This document shows, piece after piece, positions 31,740 to 43,545 of a stretch of 61,744 nt of DNA. The notes under the pieces were generated by a model. The model was not told where the DNA came from and made no database searches. It saw nothing but the letters and a program-made list of their open reading frames with translations. The first letter of the stretch is position 1, and each line of letters starts with the position of its first letter. The position numbers and the translations under genes were made by a program. Source of the stretch: Russula earlei. Lineage: Eukaryota; Basidiomycota; Agaricomycetes; Russulales; Russulaceae. The stretch lies in NCBI GenBank assembly GCA_025769875.1, contig JAGFNK010000316.1, forward strand, positions 1 through 61,744, written 5' to 3'.

Positions 31740-32546
31740 TGCCAGAACTTGAACCCTTACAGAACGCTAAGGCTCAGGTTAGCGTAACAATGACACGGCG
31801 CTGGCTATTTGGAGAAAAGGGAGGTGATCAAATCTACGGAGATGGCGTGGTGTCAACGTCAGTGCGAATATCCCGTTGTCGTCCGCAGGGGAGGACGTAG
31901 ACGCAAAAGGGAGTGGGATTTTGAGACTTGAACTTAAGAGGGGACGCGGTGGCAATGATGGACTAGGGCAGAGGCAAATACCCTTTTAGCACGTTTTCGA
32001 TTTCGCACAAGGACACCGAAACTCCAGAGATGACGCTTACTAGTATTACAAACGAGGCCTGAAGCATTCAATTGAGTGAACGAGGAGTGGTGTGGTGCAG
32101 ATATACGGTATCTAGAAGAAGGGCTCGAACGATATGAGAACGCACGCAGGGCCCGGGAAAGACTCGTGTGTGGTTGTGACCGTGGAATGTGCTCGCCCAC
32201 TGCTGCTAGCCCGTGGTTCAAGATGTGTGGGTGGACGTGGTCGCGCTGAGGCTGTGAACTCGGATGTGGCGGCAGTGGCGTCTTTATATTGTGGTCACAT
32301 CGCGAGACCACAGCAAGGCGTATTCGCTCAAGTGCTCGGTGTTACGACTGGTGAAAGTTATAAGGCTGGTATGAAGGTCCGAGGGCGCGACAATCGGTAC
32401 GTGGTCGCGGAGAGTGGGACGCGGCACGCGAGGGAGAATTCGGGGACCAGTTCTTTTGTTGGCTCACTTTTCAAGCCTTTTAAGTACATCTTCGTGTGGA
32501 CAACATTTGTAAGTACTAGTCATAAAATTTCTGAGGCCCCACATGA
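31740..32546. other. intergenic, upstream of the CHAT gene
   Basis: No convincing gene. A 148-codon plus frame (32134-32580) is Ala/Gly/Arg-rich with no motif and runs into the MITE. It presumably contains the CHAT promoter; no clear core element was seen. Confidence 0.4.
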
Positions 32547-32905
32547 TGGGCAGGAAGGGATAAGTCAAGTCTGCTTATAGTCAACTCAGTGGACAATAAA
32601 AGTAAAATTTCAATTTCAAGTGCAGATGCTGTGTAGGCTCTGTTGTGGCCACAAATTATATTACATAAGTAATGACTTAGTTGAGCACAAAAAATGTGAC
32701 AAAAAAGGTTAAATATGCCTGGCTAAAAGTTGTGCCAGAATGAGTAGACTGTCCATATTTAACCTTTTTTGTCACATTTTTCAGGCTCAACTAAAGTGAT
32801 CACTTATGTAATATAATTTGTGGCCACAACAGAGCCTACTCAGCACTTGAATTTATTGTCCACTGAGTTGACTATAAGCAGACTTGACTTATCCCTTCCT
32901 GCCCA
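32547..32905. mobile_element. fold-back MITE (about 360 bp)
   Basis: Two inverted arms, 32547-32717 and 32754-32905, surround a 36-nt loop. Outer ends TGGGCAGGAAGGGATAAGTC and its reverse complement match, and inner ends meet at GGTTAAATATG/CATATTTAACC. It has no coding capacity. I could not define a target duplication, so the superfamily is unassigned. It lies only about 27 bp from the PIF/Harbinger end. Confidence 0.8.
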
Positions 32906-33317
32906 TTGTGCCATATGGCAATGAAACTTTTAGGCCCCATTTACCAACCAAGAATTCTTGAATCTTGAATTTGAACTCGGATTTTGGTATTTTCTAGGGG
33001 TGACAGGAGTCACAGGGGTGATGAACAATAACTTGATTAACTAATACAAGTTTCTTTAATTATAATTTCTTTAATTATAATTATGAGCGCTTTCCCACCA
33101 GATTTGCAAATTCACTTGTTGTGATTGCATATTTGTGTGGGTGAAGTTAGATGTCTGCATACTCAGAGTTGACTTGGGAGTCGGTACTCAGCTTTGTTTG
33201 GGACTTTCCCTCTGTCATCTTTTTCCATGTATGCATGGCGTGCATTTTTCTCTCACCTTCTTTTTTTAATCCCCTCCTCCCTCCATACCTCCTTTGTTTG
33301 GTACCCCCATCATACAT

Positions 33318-34503
33318 GCAGACCTGCTCAGCCTCTGATTCTTCTGTGGGAGAAAGTCAAGCAGATGGTAACGCCACATGGACAACTAAGGATGAAGCGG
33401 CTTTTTAGATTTTCTTTTGGAGCATAGGGACAAAATGACCTCCAACTCTATGTTCAAGGACCACATCTTCAATGACACAGCCTCTCAGATCAACCCCTTT
33501 CATGAGAAGGGTGGCATCAAGACTGGGAGCACATGCAAAACAAAATGGAACAGGGTGCTGTATCGTCCACTTCATCCCTTCCCTCAATGCTGATGCCATC
33601 CAACAGTTGAAGACTGAATACAGTATTCATCTCCTTCCTCAAGCTACAGTCTGGGTTTCCCTGGGATGATGAGAAAGGAGTGGATGTAGGGTTAGAAATG
33701 GAGGGGCAGTGGGCCTGATTTAGTCAAGGTGTGTGTATAACTCCTGCTTCTTTAACAACGTCTGACCTTAGCAGAAAAAACCAAGCACCAAGAAGTACCG
33801 CAACAAGGGCTGGTCACATTGTGAGGCTATGGAGTCTCTCGTTGGATTGAAATCCAAAGGCAAAAGTGCCTATCAGGGGTACACAGCAAACACTTCATGC
33901 AGATTCAGATCCTCCATCCCAGTCACCTTCTCATCTGTCCCCCAACTCATTCGGATCTCAATTTGATGGTGGTGCGTTTCTCATCAACTTCACTGTCAAA
34001 TGCCTCTCCTCTCACCCTGCTTCTCAGTTCAGAAGCATAGATCTGATCACGTCTCCTGTAAGTGAAACATCAAGCAAAAGACAAAGGACCGACACTGCAG
34101 CATCCGCTGTCATTGGTATGTCAGTGGTCATGAACAGGGTCATTGAGTCCTTTGACTCGACTGTGCAAGCTCTCAATGAGCCCGAGCCTGAGCCCGCCCT
34201 TGAAGCTGCACCCTCACTTGATGAACAACTTGGGAATGCATCTACAGGTGCTGTTGTACCTGTGCTTATGATGGTTCCTGAGCATGCAGTGTCGGTCGCT
34301 GGCAGTCAAAACCCTTGCCACTGATATCAAGGATGGTCACTGGCTGCCAATGGGCAACATTGTCCCAGCACTCAGCCTCCTCTCCAATGGCAATATTGCA
34401 GATGTTGATAGTTACCTCACACTTGGATTAGATAAGGATCCAGAATTGCGTGATCTTGCATGTCAATACATATGTAATATATTAGCACAAACCAAATTGT
34501 AAT
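33318..34503 (+). pseudogene. Harbinger Myb/SANT-like DNA-binding protein, degraded
   Basis: The pieces, in changing frames, are ATWTTKDEAAF, then DFLLEHRDKMTSNSMFKDHIF with INPFHEKGGIKTG and CKTKWNR, then KYRNKGWSHCEAMESLVG. These are the trihelix/SANT pattern of the accessory protein that helps Harbinger transposase bind DNA. One frameshift lies at the T-run near 33400, and further ones follow after 33560. A downstream Ser/Pro-rich part (33866-34324) leads to a C-terminal segment (34284-34502) with ADVDSYLTLGLDKDPELRDLAC. Not functional as read. Confidence 0.6.
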
Positions 34504-34829
34504 TGTAATTTCAAATGTCATGTTGTCATGTGTTATGTGTATGTAAAATAATTTGTCATTGATGGTATCATGCGGTCACAGGGTGGACTGAGTCCATCTA
34601 TGCTGACTCAGTCTGCTTTGGCGGCAAAGAAAAACTTTCAAAGTGTTGTGTTGTCCATCCCATCATTTCCCCCCCCAATGCCCAATCAATGACTGGTAAA
34701 GAAGCAATGCCAACAACTTGTGGTCCTCTTGCATATGTCGACTCTTGTCTTGCTTTGCTGTGAAGCATATATACAACTCCTCCAAGCCATCTGTCCTTGT
34801 CATATTCCAGATCACACATCAGCATTAAC

Positions 34830-34891
34830 TGGGGCTGTGTGGGTTCATGAACTACTCACTGGCCATCCAGAGTGCATTCAGAGCAAGCTTG
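34830..34891 (+). repeat. 62-bp direct repeat flanking the copia element (left copy)
   Basis: TGGGGCTG..GCAAGCTTG at 34830-34891 is repeated at 39943-40003 (61 bp, a few substitutions and one deleted base), directly outside the two LTRs. It is transposase coding sequence. Standard copia target duplications are about 5 bp. Confidence 0.88.
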
Positions 34892-35420
34892 TGTTGAGAT
34901 TATCATTGATTTGGGTGATTTGGTATGTTACCACTACCCTGGGATGTTGTGATGTAATCACAGCTCAGACGCGTTGACGCGTCGGTTACACGGACCGGGC
35001 ATCACCGGCTTAGCTCAGGCGCATGACGCGTCGGATCACGCGGTCCAGCTCAGCTCATATGCTGAGATCTGCACTACTTACAATGATAAGTTAATTGATG
35101 ACAATCGGTAGCTACTAACGACTGATCCTTTTATGATCTTTGTTTCTTATTGATGGTAGCTACTTGCAGTGTACTTAGAGACGCTCTGGAGTACTTAAGA
35201 GCGTCGTATTTCGATAGATCACTTCAGTCTTGTCTTACACAATACTGAAGTGAGTACTTACTGTTTCCTATCTTATCTCTCGCATCTAATCACGCGTTGT
35301 AGATATCTTTTGATAGGTATTACTGAATTATAGTTTTGTCTTACACAAACTGAAATATCTTTAGATAGATCTTAAGGATCTTATCGCTCTTATCATAACC
35401 TGCGCCCATCTGCTTCAACA
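34892..35420 (+). repeat. 5' LTR of nested copia element
   Basis: TGTTGAGATT..TGCTTCAACA, 529 bp. It is repeated at 39417-39942 with most differences in the first 200 bp. It contains three near-copies of a GACGCGTCGG motif and paired TACTGAA/TTCAGT blocks. Confidence 0.92.
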
Positions 35421-35432
35421 GGTTATGGGCCC
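35421..35432 (+). promoter_or_regulatory. copia primer-binding site, initiator-tRNA type
   Basis: GGTTATGGGCCC directly follows the 5' LTR. It is one base off the complement of the initiator methionine tRNA anticodon arm (GGTTATGAGCCC). Priming from an internal tRNA-iMet fragment is known for Drosophila copia; the same use is inferred here. Confidence 0.6.
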
Positions 35433-38400
35433 TGACATGTCTAAATTCCAAAGTCGAAGATTCACACACAAGCTTACCATTTTTTTCCCTCTTCACAAGC
35501 CTCTGTTATCAGACGACACCCTACTCCCTCGGTCCCTGGAGCCAAAGGATTGACACGCGCGTTATCTATCACGCGTCAGGGGTACTGATTTGATCTTCAA
35601 TAATCCGGCAACAACTGCTCCGTTAGCCCGGGTTGGCAATTCGCAATTACCTAAAGTTCACTCACGGCACCCTCGCCTAATGTTTACGTTCCCTCCTCGA
35701 TTTCGATCACTCGCTTGGTCATCTCGCTTACTGGCCATTACCCCACATCCTGAATAATTATTGCGCGTCGCATTACAATTACAGATGATAGCCCCTCCAG
35801 CAATACTTCTTAGGACGCTGAGGGAGAACACTTTTAGACGCACACGCTCTTGAAATATACATTCAGAAGGTCACATTGGCAGTAACAAAAATGACATCAA
35901 ATTGTATACTTGCAAGCTCAAGTGGGAGGAACTCAAATGCGCATACGGCGGCGTCAGATCAATGTCAAGTGTTCTACACATGGGCATCCCTTACACGCAC
36001 ATTCCTAGACGTTAGGCGACACACATCAGACGTTCCCGTGATTGCAAACATCAAACGATGCATGGATCACTCTCCAATATAACCATTTATTCATATCAAA
36101 TCTCCATTTCATCTCCATTCTTATCTAAACGTTATCCGACGCTCACTCGGCTGTCGCGTCAACAAATTCTAGCCTCCGGCGCTCCAATGGACCTTTCCCC
36201 ACACAATCCAGGTATGGATCAGTAATCAAGATGGTCGTCGGGCCGGCCTCTCCGCCTCACAAAATACAGTCATTCCAGTAAAGACACACAACACTATGTC
36301 CAAAATACAATGCTGCTATTGCAATCAACTTGGGCACGCAGTCTGGACTACCGGAAGGAGAAGGCAACGAATACAAAAGTGACAGGCACTGACAGGAACG
36401 TCAGCGCGTACATAGTGGGCAATACTGCTCCTATCACCAAGGTATCGGACGTCCGATGAATATGAGATTCTGGGTTTCCCTTTACGCAGCGGCTAGATCT
36501 TGATCGAGAATGGAGCTCCTCATCATATTAGTCCATTCCGGACCCCCGACTTCATTATTTGCGCTCCGGCCTCCAGATCTATTACTCTGGGAGGTTATAC
36601 AGTCATCAGACAGATTGGGACTGGATCTGCGTCCGTCCTGCTGGCCGGAAGGCCTTGGAGATATCCTTATTAACCCTCATAGACATTCTACATGTACCAA
36701 AGGCCAATGCATGCGACTACACAGTGCGCGCGCTACTTCGGAACGGGGGATGCATCACTTACACTCAAGAGGGGTGTTCAAATTTACACATCAAAGATCG
36801 GAAGATCGCGCACAGCTGGCTGGAGAACAATCTATTGTGTATTAACTTCATAACTCCAGCTCTACACGCGCAAAGAAGTGTACTATCATTCCACATCCAG
36901 CATCAGCACATGGGACATATGTTTCCACCGCGCGTTAATCTATCACAGTGATTCCGATACTTCGGATCTCGCTTGGCTTTACGGATCGTGATCAGTTATC
37001 CTGTCCGGAGTATACACTCGGCAACCGAACGCTTCTTTTCTGGGCTTCCCCTTAGCGATCGGATCCTCGGCTACAGATTATCTACAGCACCTTAGCCGAT
37101 CTGCTGCACGCGAGATCAATTCGAGGCGCTAGCTTTTGAGGCAACGTGCGCTCACATACTTATCAGTTCATGGAGGGATCAAACATAGATTAACAATGCT
37201 AGATTCACCACAGGAGAATGGAGTGCCGGATAGATGGAATCGGACCCTTGAAGACAACACGCGCTCAAAGTTGCACGGCGCTGGTCTTAGCCTCGGGTTC
37301 TGGAGCATAATACTAACGCTGCCGTCCATACTAATGATCGGACTCCATCACGCATTCTCTGTGCACACACACTTCATACACTGTGAACGGACGGACTGAC
37401 TCCAGTCGTCTCACAATTCCGCCTTCTTTAGATGTAGGGCATATGTCTACACGCCTGACCATCGTAATCTTATCGCACGACAAGCGCATACTGCATAGCC
37501 AGGGGACATGTTACAGACACTGCTCTGCCTGCACAACTCTTGGTCCCTACAGGACCGGTGACATTCTCTGCCTTACTTTCACATAAACCGGATCGTCGGC
37601 ACTTCGTTCCGCACCTCCGGAAACCCCATTAGATTCCCTCACACCACACTCACTCGACCTTACCCCACCTATACAGCCAGTTCCACACACTCCGCCATAC
37701 CGTTTACGCCATCATCACTTAGCATTATTGGGACAATTCATTGGTCCACCGCGTCCGCTCTCAGTTACACATCTTGGGTCTTATTCGCGTCCGCGTTCCG
37801 AATGTCTCGGAGGGACTGATACACAGATCCGAGAGGGCGCTTATCACATACGGCTCGGCTATGCGGAAGCGATCACTAGGCTACATATCGGGAAGGCACT
37901 TTATCAGATTCTGCCGATGAGTGGCAAGTCGCGTGTCAAATATGTGATCGATGCGCTTGCGAAAATTGGTACCTGGGATCAATTGATCTTATAGATCTTA
38001 TCGGAATGGGTGTGCAGCATGCAAATCTTGGAGATTTCGCGCGCGTTTCAGTTGCACAGGGGTTCACCCAATTTACAAGGCATTGACATCGATGAAACCT
38101 TCTCACCAGTAGCCAGGTCCGAGTCTTAGCGACTCTTGTTCAGCGTTGGCCACGCGAACACATTGGGAAATCAACGGACGTCTTGTCGGCGTTCCTATTT
38201 GGCTCACTGGGTGACAAGATTTAGTTTTATTGGAGCAACCGCAAGGCTTCATCACACCGGACGGACAAGAAAGTTTTTCTCTGGTCTTACACAGGCCTAT
38301 CGTACATGGGACTTACGTTCTCATGGAGTCCTTAGTGACTCGCATTTACATGCACGCATTCTCATGCGGGCATTGACTTAGCACGCACGCATTCTCATGC

Positions 38401-39416
38401 GGGCTTCACAAGTCATACGCACGCATTCTCATGCGGGCTTCGCGTTTACATGCACGCATTCTCATGTGGGCATTGACTTAGCACGCACGCATTCTCATGC
38501 GGGCTTCACGTTTATACGCACGCATTCTCATGCGGGCATCGGTTTCACATGCACGCATTCCCATGTGGGCACTTATCTCGGCTTCGTGCTCACGCATTCT
38601 CATGCGGACATATGTCATTGCCAAGACACGGGGGGATCCATTGCCATTTCCTTATCAGTTCACATCCTCTCTGCCGATGACATCATTATCTTAGGCGACC
38701 CTTGCGGTCTCGACGCTCACATCTACGGGCAGCGCTCACATCTACGGGCACATATACATCCTTGTCTATACGCTACGAGTTGACAGATCAAGGCGAGATC
38801 GCGTCATATCTCGGGATCCACGTTACACGCGATCGCTCGGCTAACACAGACATCGATCATTCAAGGTACATCTCGGATCTCTTTGGGATGGTGGATTCCA
38901 CTCCGCTCCGCTTCTGTAATCTCGGAGGTCTTACCTCGGGATGGCGGACTTCCATTCCGCTTCCGCATTCCGCTCCGTTCCGACGCAGAAGTCCAGTTGA
39001 TCAAGCACTCCGGAGACGCAACGCCTATGGCGATTAGGCAATATATTAATGTTTTAACGGCAGCCTCCCCTATGTGCAGATCTGAACACTTCACTGGACA
39101 CTTTCCTGGCAGTCTCTCGACTGCGTCTACACTTTCCTGGCAGTCTCTCGACTGTGCGTTTACACGTGTTCACACGCGTTCACACTTTCCTTTGCAGTCT
39201 CTCGCCTGCATACATATTCATTTGGAGTCTTTCGACTCGCAGTCTCTCGACTCACCCACTCTTTAATCACTTGCATTTCACTGCAATACCTACCTCATCA
39301 AGACGTCCACCTGCTGATGGTCTTACCGCCGCACGCCCACGCGCGACACCAGTCCTTTCGTTACTGGGTTAGATCTCTCTTGATCTAATCTACCGACTGT
39401 CTCAATCACGGGGGGA
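35433..39416 (+). pseudogene. copia polyprotein, heavily degraded
   Basis: Pieces in copia order across several frames: gag-pre-integrase (RALLRNGGCITYTQEG, SFHIQHQHMGHM at about 36750-36920), integrase (HGGIKHRLTMLDSPQENGV, LHGAGLSLGFW at about 37160-37300), reverse transcriptase (VAQGFTQ, IDETFSPVA at about 38040-38115; DDIIILGD near 38680; ELTDQGEIASYLGIHVTRD near 38780). No domain is intact. A tandem repeat array has expanded inside RT (38340-38610). A polypurine tract CACGGGGGGA lies at 39407-39416 just before the 3' LTR. Confidence 0.85.
38340..38610 (+). repeat. short tandem repeat array inside copia RT
   Basis: About eight copies of a CACGCATTCTCATGCGGGC core, spaced about 30-36 bp apart, with variable linkers. 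Translated, it gives repeated HARILMRA. It replaces part of reverse transcriptase. Smaller doublets (CGCTCACATCTACGGGCA near 38720; CAGTCTCTCGACT near 39110-39250) follow. Confidence 0.8.
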
Positions 39417-39942
39417 TGTTGAGATTATCATTGATTTGGGTGATTGGTATGTTACCACTACCCTGGGACGTTGTGATGTAACAGCTCAGATGCGTTGACG
39501 CGTCGGTTACACGGACCGGGCATCACCGGCGTAGCTCAGGCGCATGACGCGTCGATCACGCGGTCTGGCTCAGCTCACTATGCTGAGATCTGCGCTACTT
39601 ACAATGATAAGTTAATTGATGACAATCGGTAGCTACTAACGACTGATCCTTGTATGATCTTTGTTTCTTATTGATGGTAGCTACCTGCAGTGTACTTAGA
39701 GACGCTCTGGAGTACTTAAGAGCAGTCGTATTTCGATAGATCACTTCAGTCTTGTCTTACACAATACTGAAGTGAGTACTTACTGTTTCCTATCTTATCT
39801 CTCGCATCTAATCACGCGTTGTAGATATCTTTTGATAGGTATTACTGAATTATAGTTTTGTCTTACACAAACTGAAATATCTTTTGATAGATCTTAAGGA
39901 TCTTATCGCTCTTATCATAACCTGCGCCCATCTGCTTCAACA
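39417..39942 (+). repeat. 3' LTR of nested copia element
   Basis: TGTTGAGATT..TGCTTCAACA, 526 bp, partner of 34892-35420. Most LTR-LTR differences fall in the first 200 bp; the second half is nearly identical. The differences show that the insertion is not recent. Confidence 0.92.
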
Positions 39943-40003
39943 TGGGGCTGCGTGGGTTCATGAACTACTCACAGCCATCCAGAGCGCATTCGGAGCAAGC
40001 TTG
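39943..40003 (+). repeat. 62-bp direct repeat flanking the copia element (right copy)
   Basis: The 61-bp partner of 34830-34891. One deleted base (AGCC for TGGCC) puts this copy out of the transposase frame. Confidence 0.88.
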
Positions 40004-41439
40004 GAGTACATAAACATGTCTTTGACACCCTCCAGCAGACCATCCAAAACCTCGGTGTTGCCTCATCACAACATGTCCTAATTGAAGAACAAATCGCCAT
40101 CTTCCTCTATACTGCTGTTACAGGGCTATCATCAACTCATGTCGGAGAGCGTTTCCAGCAGTCACCCCGCACCATTTCAAAGTACGTATCACTTGGGTTT
40201 CTTCACACTTGTTCTGACAGGCAGTTAGGTATTTTAAAAAAATTCTTGGAGTTCTCTCAAGCCCCCCCTTCTATACCACATTTGTGCAGCTCCCTGACAC
40301 CAATTCGCCCCCTCACCCCTTTATCCAAAGTAACCCCAAGCTCTATCCATATCTCAAGGATGCCCTAGGCGCTGTCGATGGCACACATATCAAGTGTTCT
40401 GCCACTGCTGATGAGCATGACATGGCGAGGAACCACAAAGGAGTAATCACACAGAACTGCCCTGTGGCATGTTCTTTCGACCTCCGCTTCACCTATCTCC
40501 TGACTGGTTGGGAGGGTTCCACTGCTGATGCGACACTCTTCCTTGACGCACGACTTTCTGATTTTTTTATCCCAAGCGGAAAGTATTATCTTGGCTGATG
40601 GAGGCTTTGCCTCATCAGATGTACTTCTCACCCCTTATCAAGGCGTGTGGTACCATCTCACCGAATGGGGTCATGCAAACACAAGGTAATGTTTCTCATC
40701 TCCTGAGTTTTCTCACTGACATTTGTCCCAGGCCACGCACACATGAGGAGTTGTTCAATCTGCATCATGCTCAAGCTCGCAATGTCGTAGAACACATCTT
40801 TGGAATCCTCAAGCGACGGTTCCAATTACTCAATTGTCCCCTTAACTATAACATGTCAATTCAGGCGCGCATCCCAGCTGCGCTTGCAGCACTGCACAAT
40901 TTTATTCATGAGTATGATCCTAGGGAGATTTCCACCTTTGATGATGTGGCTGAGCTCCACATGGGCTCTCAAGATGAGGAGGAGGCTAGTGAACTTGCTG
41001 AAGGCCCAGTGACACAGCGTGAGAGGGAGCGAGTGAATCACAGGCAAGACAGAATTGCTGGTGACATGTGGGAGCAATATGTAAGAATGAGAATTCGAAG
41101 GGCGCATGTTGACTAGCATAGAATTTCATGTATGTACAAACTATGCCCTCCATATCGCCATCTGGCCAACACAATGTAGAGATATTTTTTTTACAAATCA
41201 TGTATTACCTCACTGCGAATATGCACACATGCGAATATGCAATTACAACAAGCAAATTTGCAAATCTGGTGGGAAAGAGCTCATAATTATAATTAAAGAA
41301 ATTATAATTAAAGAAACTCAGTATTAGTTAATCAAGTCATCGTTCATCATGCCTGTGACTCCTGTCACCCCTGGAAAATACCTAAAATCTGAGTTCAAGT
41401 TCAAGATTCAAGAATTCTTGGTTGGTAAATGGGGCCTTA

Positions 41440-41939
41440 CAAAATTTCAAACCTTTTGCAAACTTTTTGAAATTCAGGATTTTCTGGAGTCACTTGCATG
41501 ACAGGAGTAGTCTTTGGAATTTTGTAAAAATGTGACACCCGAATCTGGACTGTCGGACTTTGTCAACAGAGCGGTGCTTGAACATCTTTACAACTCAGAA
41601 ATTATTTAATGATAAGAATAAATTACTTGATAACAGAAGTTGTCATACTCAAAATGGAAATTGTGGCATAACAGAGGGTCAATGTCATTCCATTCTCTTC
41701 CTATTGCAATGATGCCCAAGCCACATCCTGCTCCCTCGCACCTCTGCCATCCTGCCAGCAACAGACATCATGCCCTTGCAATTGCGATGGGGATGCCCTC
41801 CTGACAAATTGGCACCACATGAAGGCTGAACAGCCTTGCCAACACCACTCCCTTGTCACCCCCTCCATCATCCTGCTAACACATGTTATGTGACTGCAAT
41901 CCCCTTTGTGCACACATTCTCCTGACAAATGTTAGGATT
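41440..41939. other. unassigned AT-rich sequence
   Basis: It lies between the Harbinger end and LTR-4. No frame or repeat was recognised. Short C-rich runs with ACATCATGC and CTCCTGACAAAT motifs occur. Confidence 0.3.
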
Positions 41940-42453
41940 CAGTTTGGGTTCTTGTCTGCTTGCTTACCTATGCTTTGGTTACTCATCTCTGCTTCCAGTT
42001 GCTTAGTGATTCACTGACTGATTGCTTACTAGCTTGCTTACTGTTTGATTACTTATTGCTTACCAATTGATGACAGATACTAGGAAAGAGTGACTCACGC
42101 ATGAGTCGTTTCTGACACTTTCAAATTGCACTCTACAGTTTTGGATACTACTGGTTCTCAGCTATGTGCTCCCCAAGTTTCGTATGAATCAGATCAGCTG
42201 TTATTGAGATATTGTATAAATACTCTGATGTACCAACAGTTGAGCCTTACACTCAACTTACTCTTTTACAAGAAATAACTATCTTGTCAAGATCTCTAAA
42301 AATCAAGTCATCACTCTAAGTGAAAGAGGCCCTTCTCATCTCTTACATCCACTCTTCCTGAGATGATATCGAAGGATTCAAAGTCTAGTGCTTGAACTAT
42401 ATCAAGCAACTCTTTCACTAAGAGTTGGTAATAAGATCTATCAGATCTTAACA
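41940..42453 (+). repeat. LTR-4 copy, no target duplication
   Basis: TGTTAGGATT..GATCTTAACA, 514 bp, inverse of 10868-11434. A TATAAATA-like box sits at about 42214. Flanks ACAAA and GTACA differ, so this copy is either one LTR of a rearranged element or a recombinant solo LTR. No internal region was recognised next to it. Confidence 0.8.
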
Positions 42454-42947
42454 GTACAGGTATGCAAGATGTGACTATGGGGCACCTGACCAAATGTTGC
42501 CAAACATGTGCAATGTAAATGGCTTTCTGTGGGTGGCAGCAACCTGTGCCACCATTCCAACACCCCTCTACCAGTTCTGTGAATGTGCAGTCTCTGTCAT
42601 GGTAACGAGCCATGCCAGTTCACAAGTCTGAAGATGAGTTTGATAGTAGAGATGGGTTCAAAGAATGGGCTGGTTCCCATGGTAAAGAGTAAGGATCCCT
42701 GCAGTGGTCAAAGTGTTTTATGCTAAACAGGTTATGGCCAATAGACCCTTCCTAGTACAACTTGGTCCATTGAGAAGCTAGGGTAAGTTTGTAATGGGAT
42801 AGACTAGGGCTGGTTCCACTAGCTATATGCGTTCAAGTCTGTCTTAGACCTTGAACATGCAGAGAGAAGAGGAAGGTAGGTCTTTAAGGAGGAGAGCTCT
42901 TCTCAGTAGAGTGAAGAGAGACTCTTAGAGGAGGAAGGGAGAGGGAG
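42454..42947. other. unassigned repeat-like sequence
   Basis: No gene recognised. It continues across the solo LTR-3 to 43546, so 42454-42947 and 43546 onward were one sequence before that insertion. Confidence 0.35.
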
Positions 42948-43540
42948 TGTATGGTGTCATGGCCGTAAGAGCATTAGCTCAAGGTTCAGTGGGGCCAAGT
43001 CCCTGTGACTTGGTTCAAGGGTTCAGTGGGGTTGGCTTAAGGAGACCGGTTCGGAGGTTTAGCGTCTTAAGACTTAAGTCAAGGATGACTTAAGCCACAG
43101 ACAGAGTTGATCTCCTGGTTTCACAGAAGAGGAGGATGATGAGGGAGAAGTAGAGGAGGAAGAGGAACATGAAGGTTCCTTGTGACAAGCTCAAGTCAAG
43201 CAGAGTATAAGCCAACACAACACAAGTTGTGATTGAGAGACAGTACAGGGCAAAGGGATGCAACAGGAAATGGGACAAAGCTAAGCTTGGGGCATTCCCC
43301 AGCTTCTACAGGTGCTTAAATACTGTATGTAGCAAGGCTGTACAGTACTATATGCGGAACAATATATAAAGGTGAACCAATAGCAAAAGGGGCTCGAACA
43401 ATAGATGAAACACAACAGGTGAAACAATAAGGGACCATCAGTATCAAGGGGTGAAATGGTAACCAAGGGGATGAGGGTGACAGAAAGAAACAATAACAAA
43501 AGAGGTTAGAGACAAACTGATAAGGGGGTAATTCATGACA
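42948..43540 (-). mobile_element. solo LTR-3, target duplication GGGAG
   Basis: The plus strand runs TGTATGGTGTC..AATTCATGACA. It is flanked by GGGAG at 42943-42947 and 43541-43545. It is the inverse of 17711-18369 with a single unit in place of the 17-bp array. Confidence 0.88.
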
Positions 43541-43545
43541 GGGAG

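Larger units (their letters stand above)
34709..41116 (+). pseudogene. Harbinger DDE transposase, split by copia and frameshifted
   Basis: The N-terminal piece at 34709-34891 ends HTSALTGAVWVHELLTGHP... The rest follows the copia element from 40004: HKHVFDTLQQ and GERFQQSPRTIS. Introns are then at 40182-40228 and 40686-40731. The catalytic core has GAVDGTHIK (first D), GWEGSTADATLF (second D) and ARNVVEHIFGILKRRF (E). A one-base shift after GKYYL at about 40593 breaks the frame before ADGGFASSDVLLTPY. The C-terminus is acidic and ends at 41114-41116. It is a DDE_Tnp_4-type enzyme by motif order. Inactive because of the insertion and the frameshift. Confidence 0.85.
32933..41436 (+). mobile_element. 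PIF/Harbinger DNA transposon with nested copia
   Basis: Terminal inverted repeats of about 205 bp (32933-33136 and 41231-41436) start GGCCCCATTTACCAACC. They are flanked by the 3-bp duplication TTA at 32930-32932 and 41437-41439, as expected for PIF/Harbinger. The element holds the two usual genes, a Myb/SANT-like protein and a DDE transposase, both on the plus strand and both broken. Minus the copia insert it would be about 3.4 kb. Within the TIR the AATTATAATTTCTTTAATTA block is itself a short tandem repeat. Confidence 0.9.

Noticed and set aside
32134..32580. 148-codon plus-strand frame upstream of the CHAT gene
   Set aside because: Runs from CHAT upstream sequence into the fold-back MITE; no motif.
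38340..38610. CRISPR-like array
   Set aside because: Linkers are short, similar to each other and of varied length, the core drifts, and it lies inside a eukaryotic copia RT; it is a tandem duplication.
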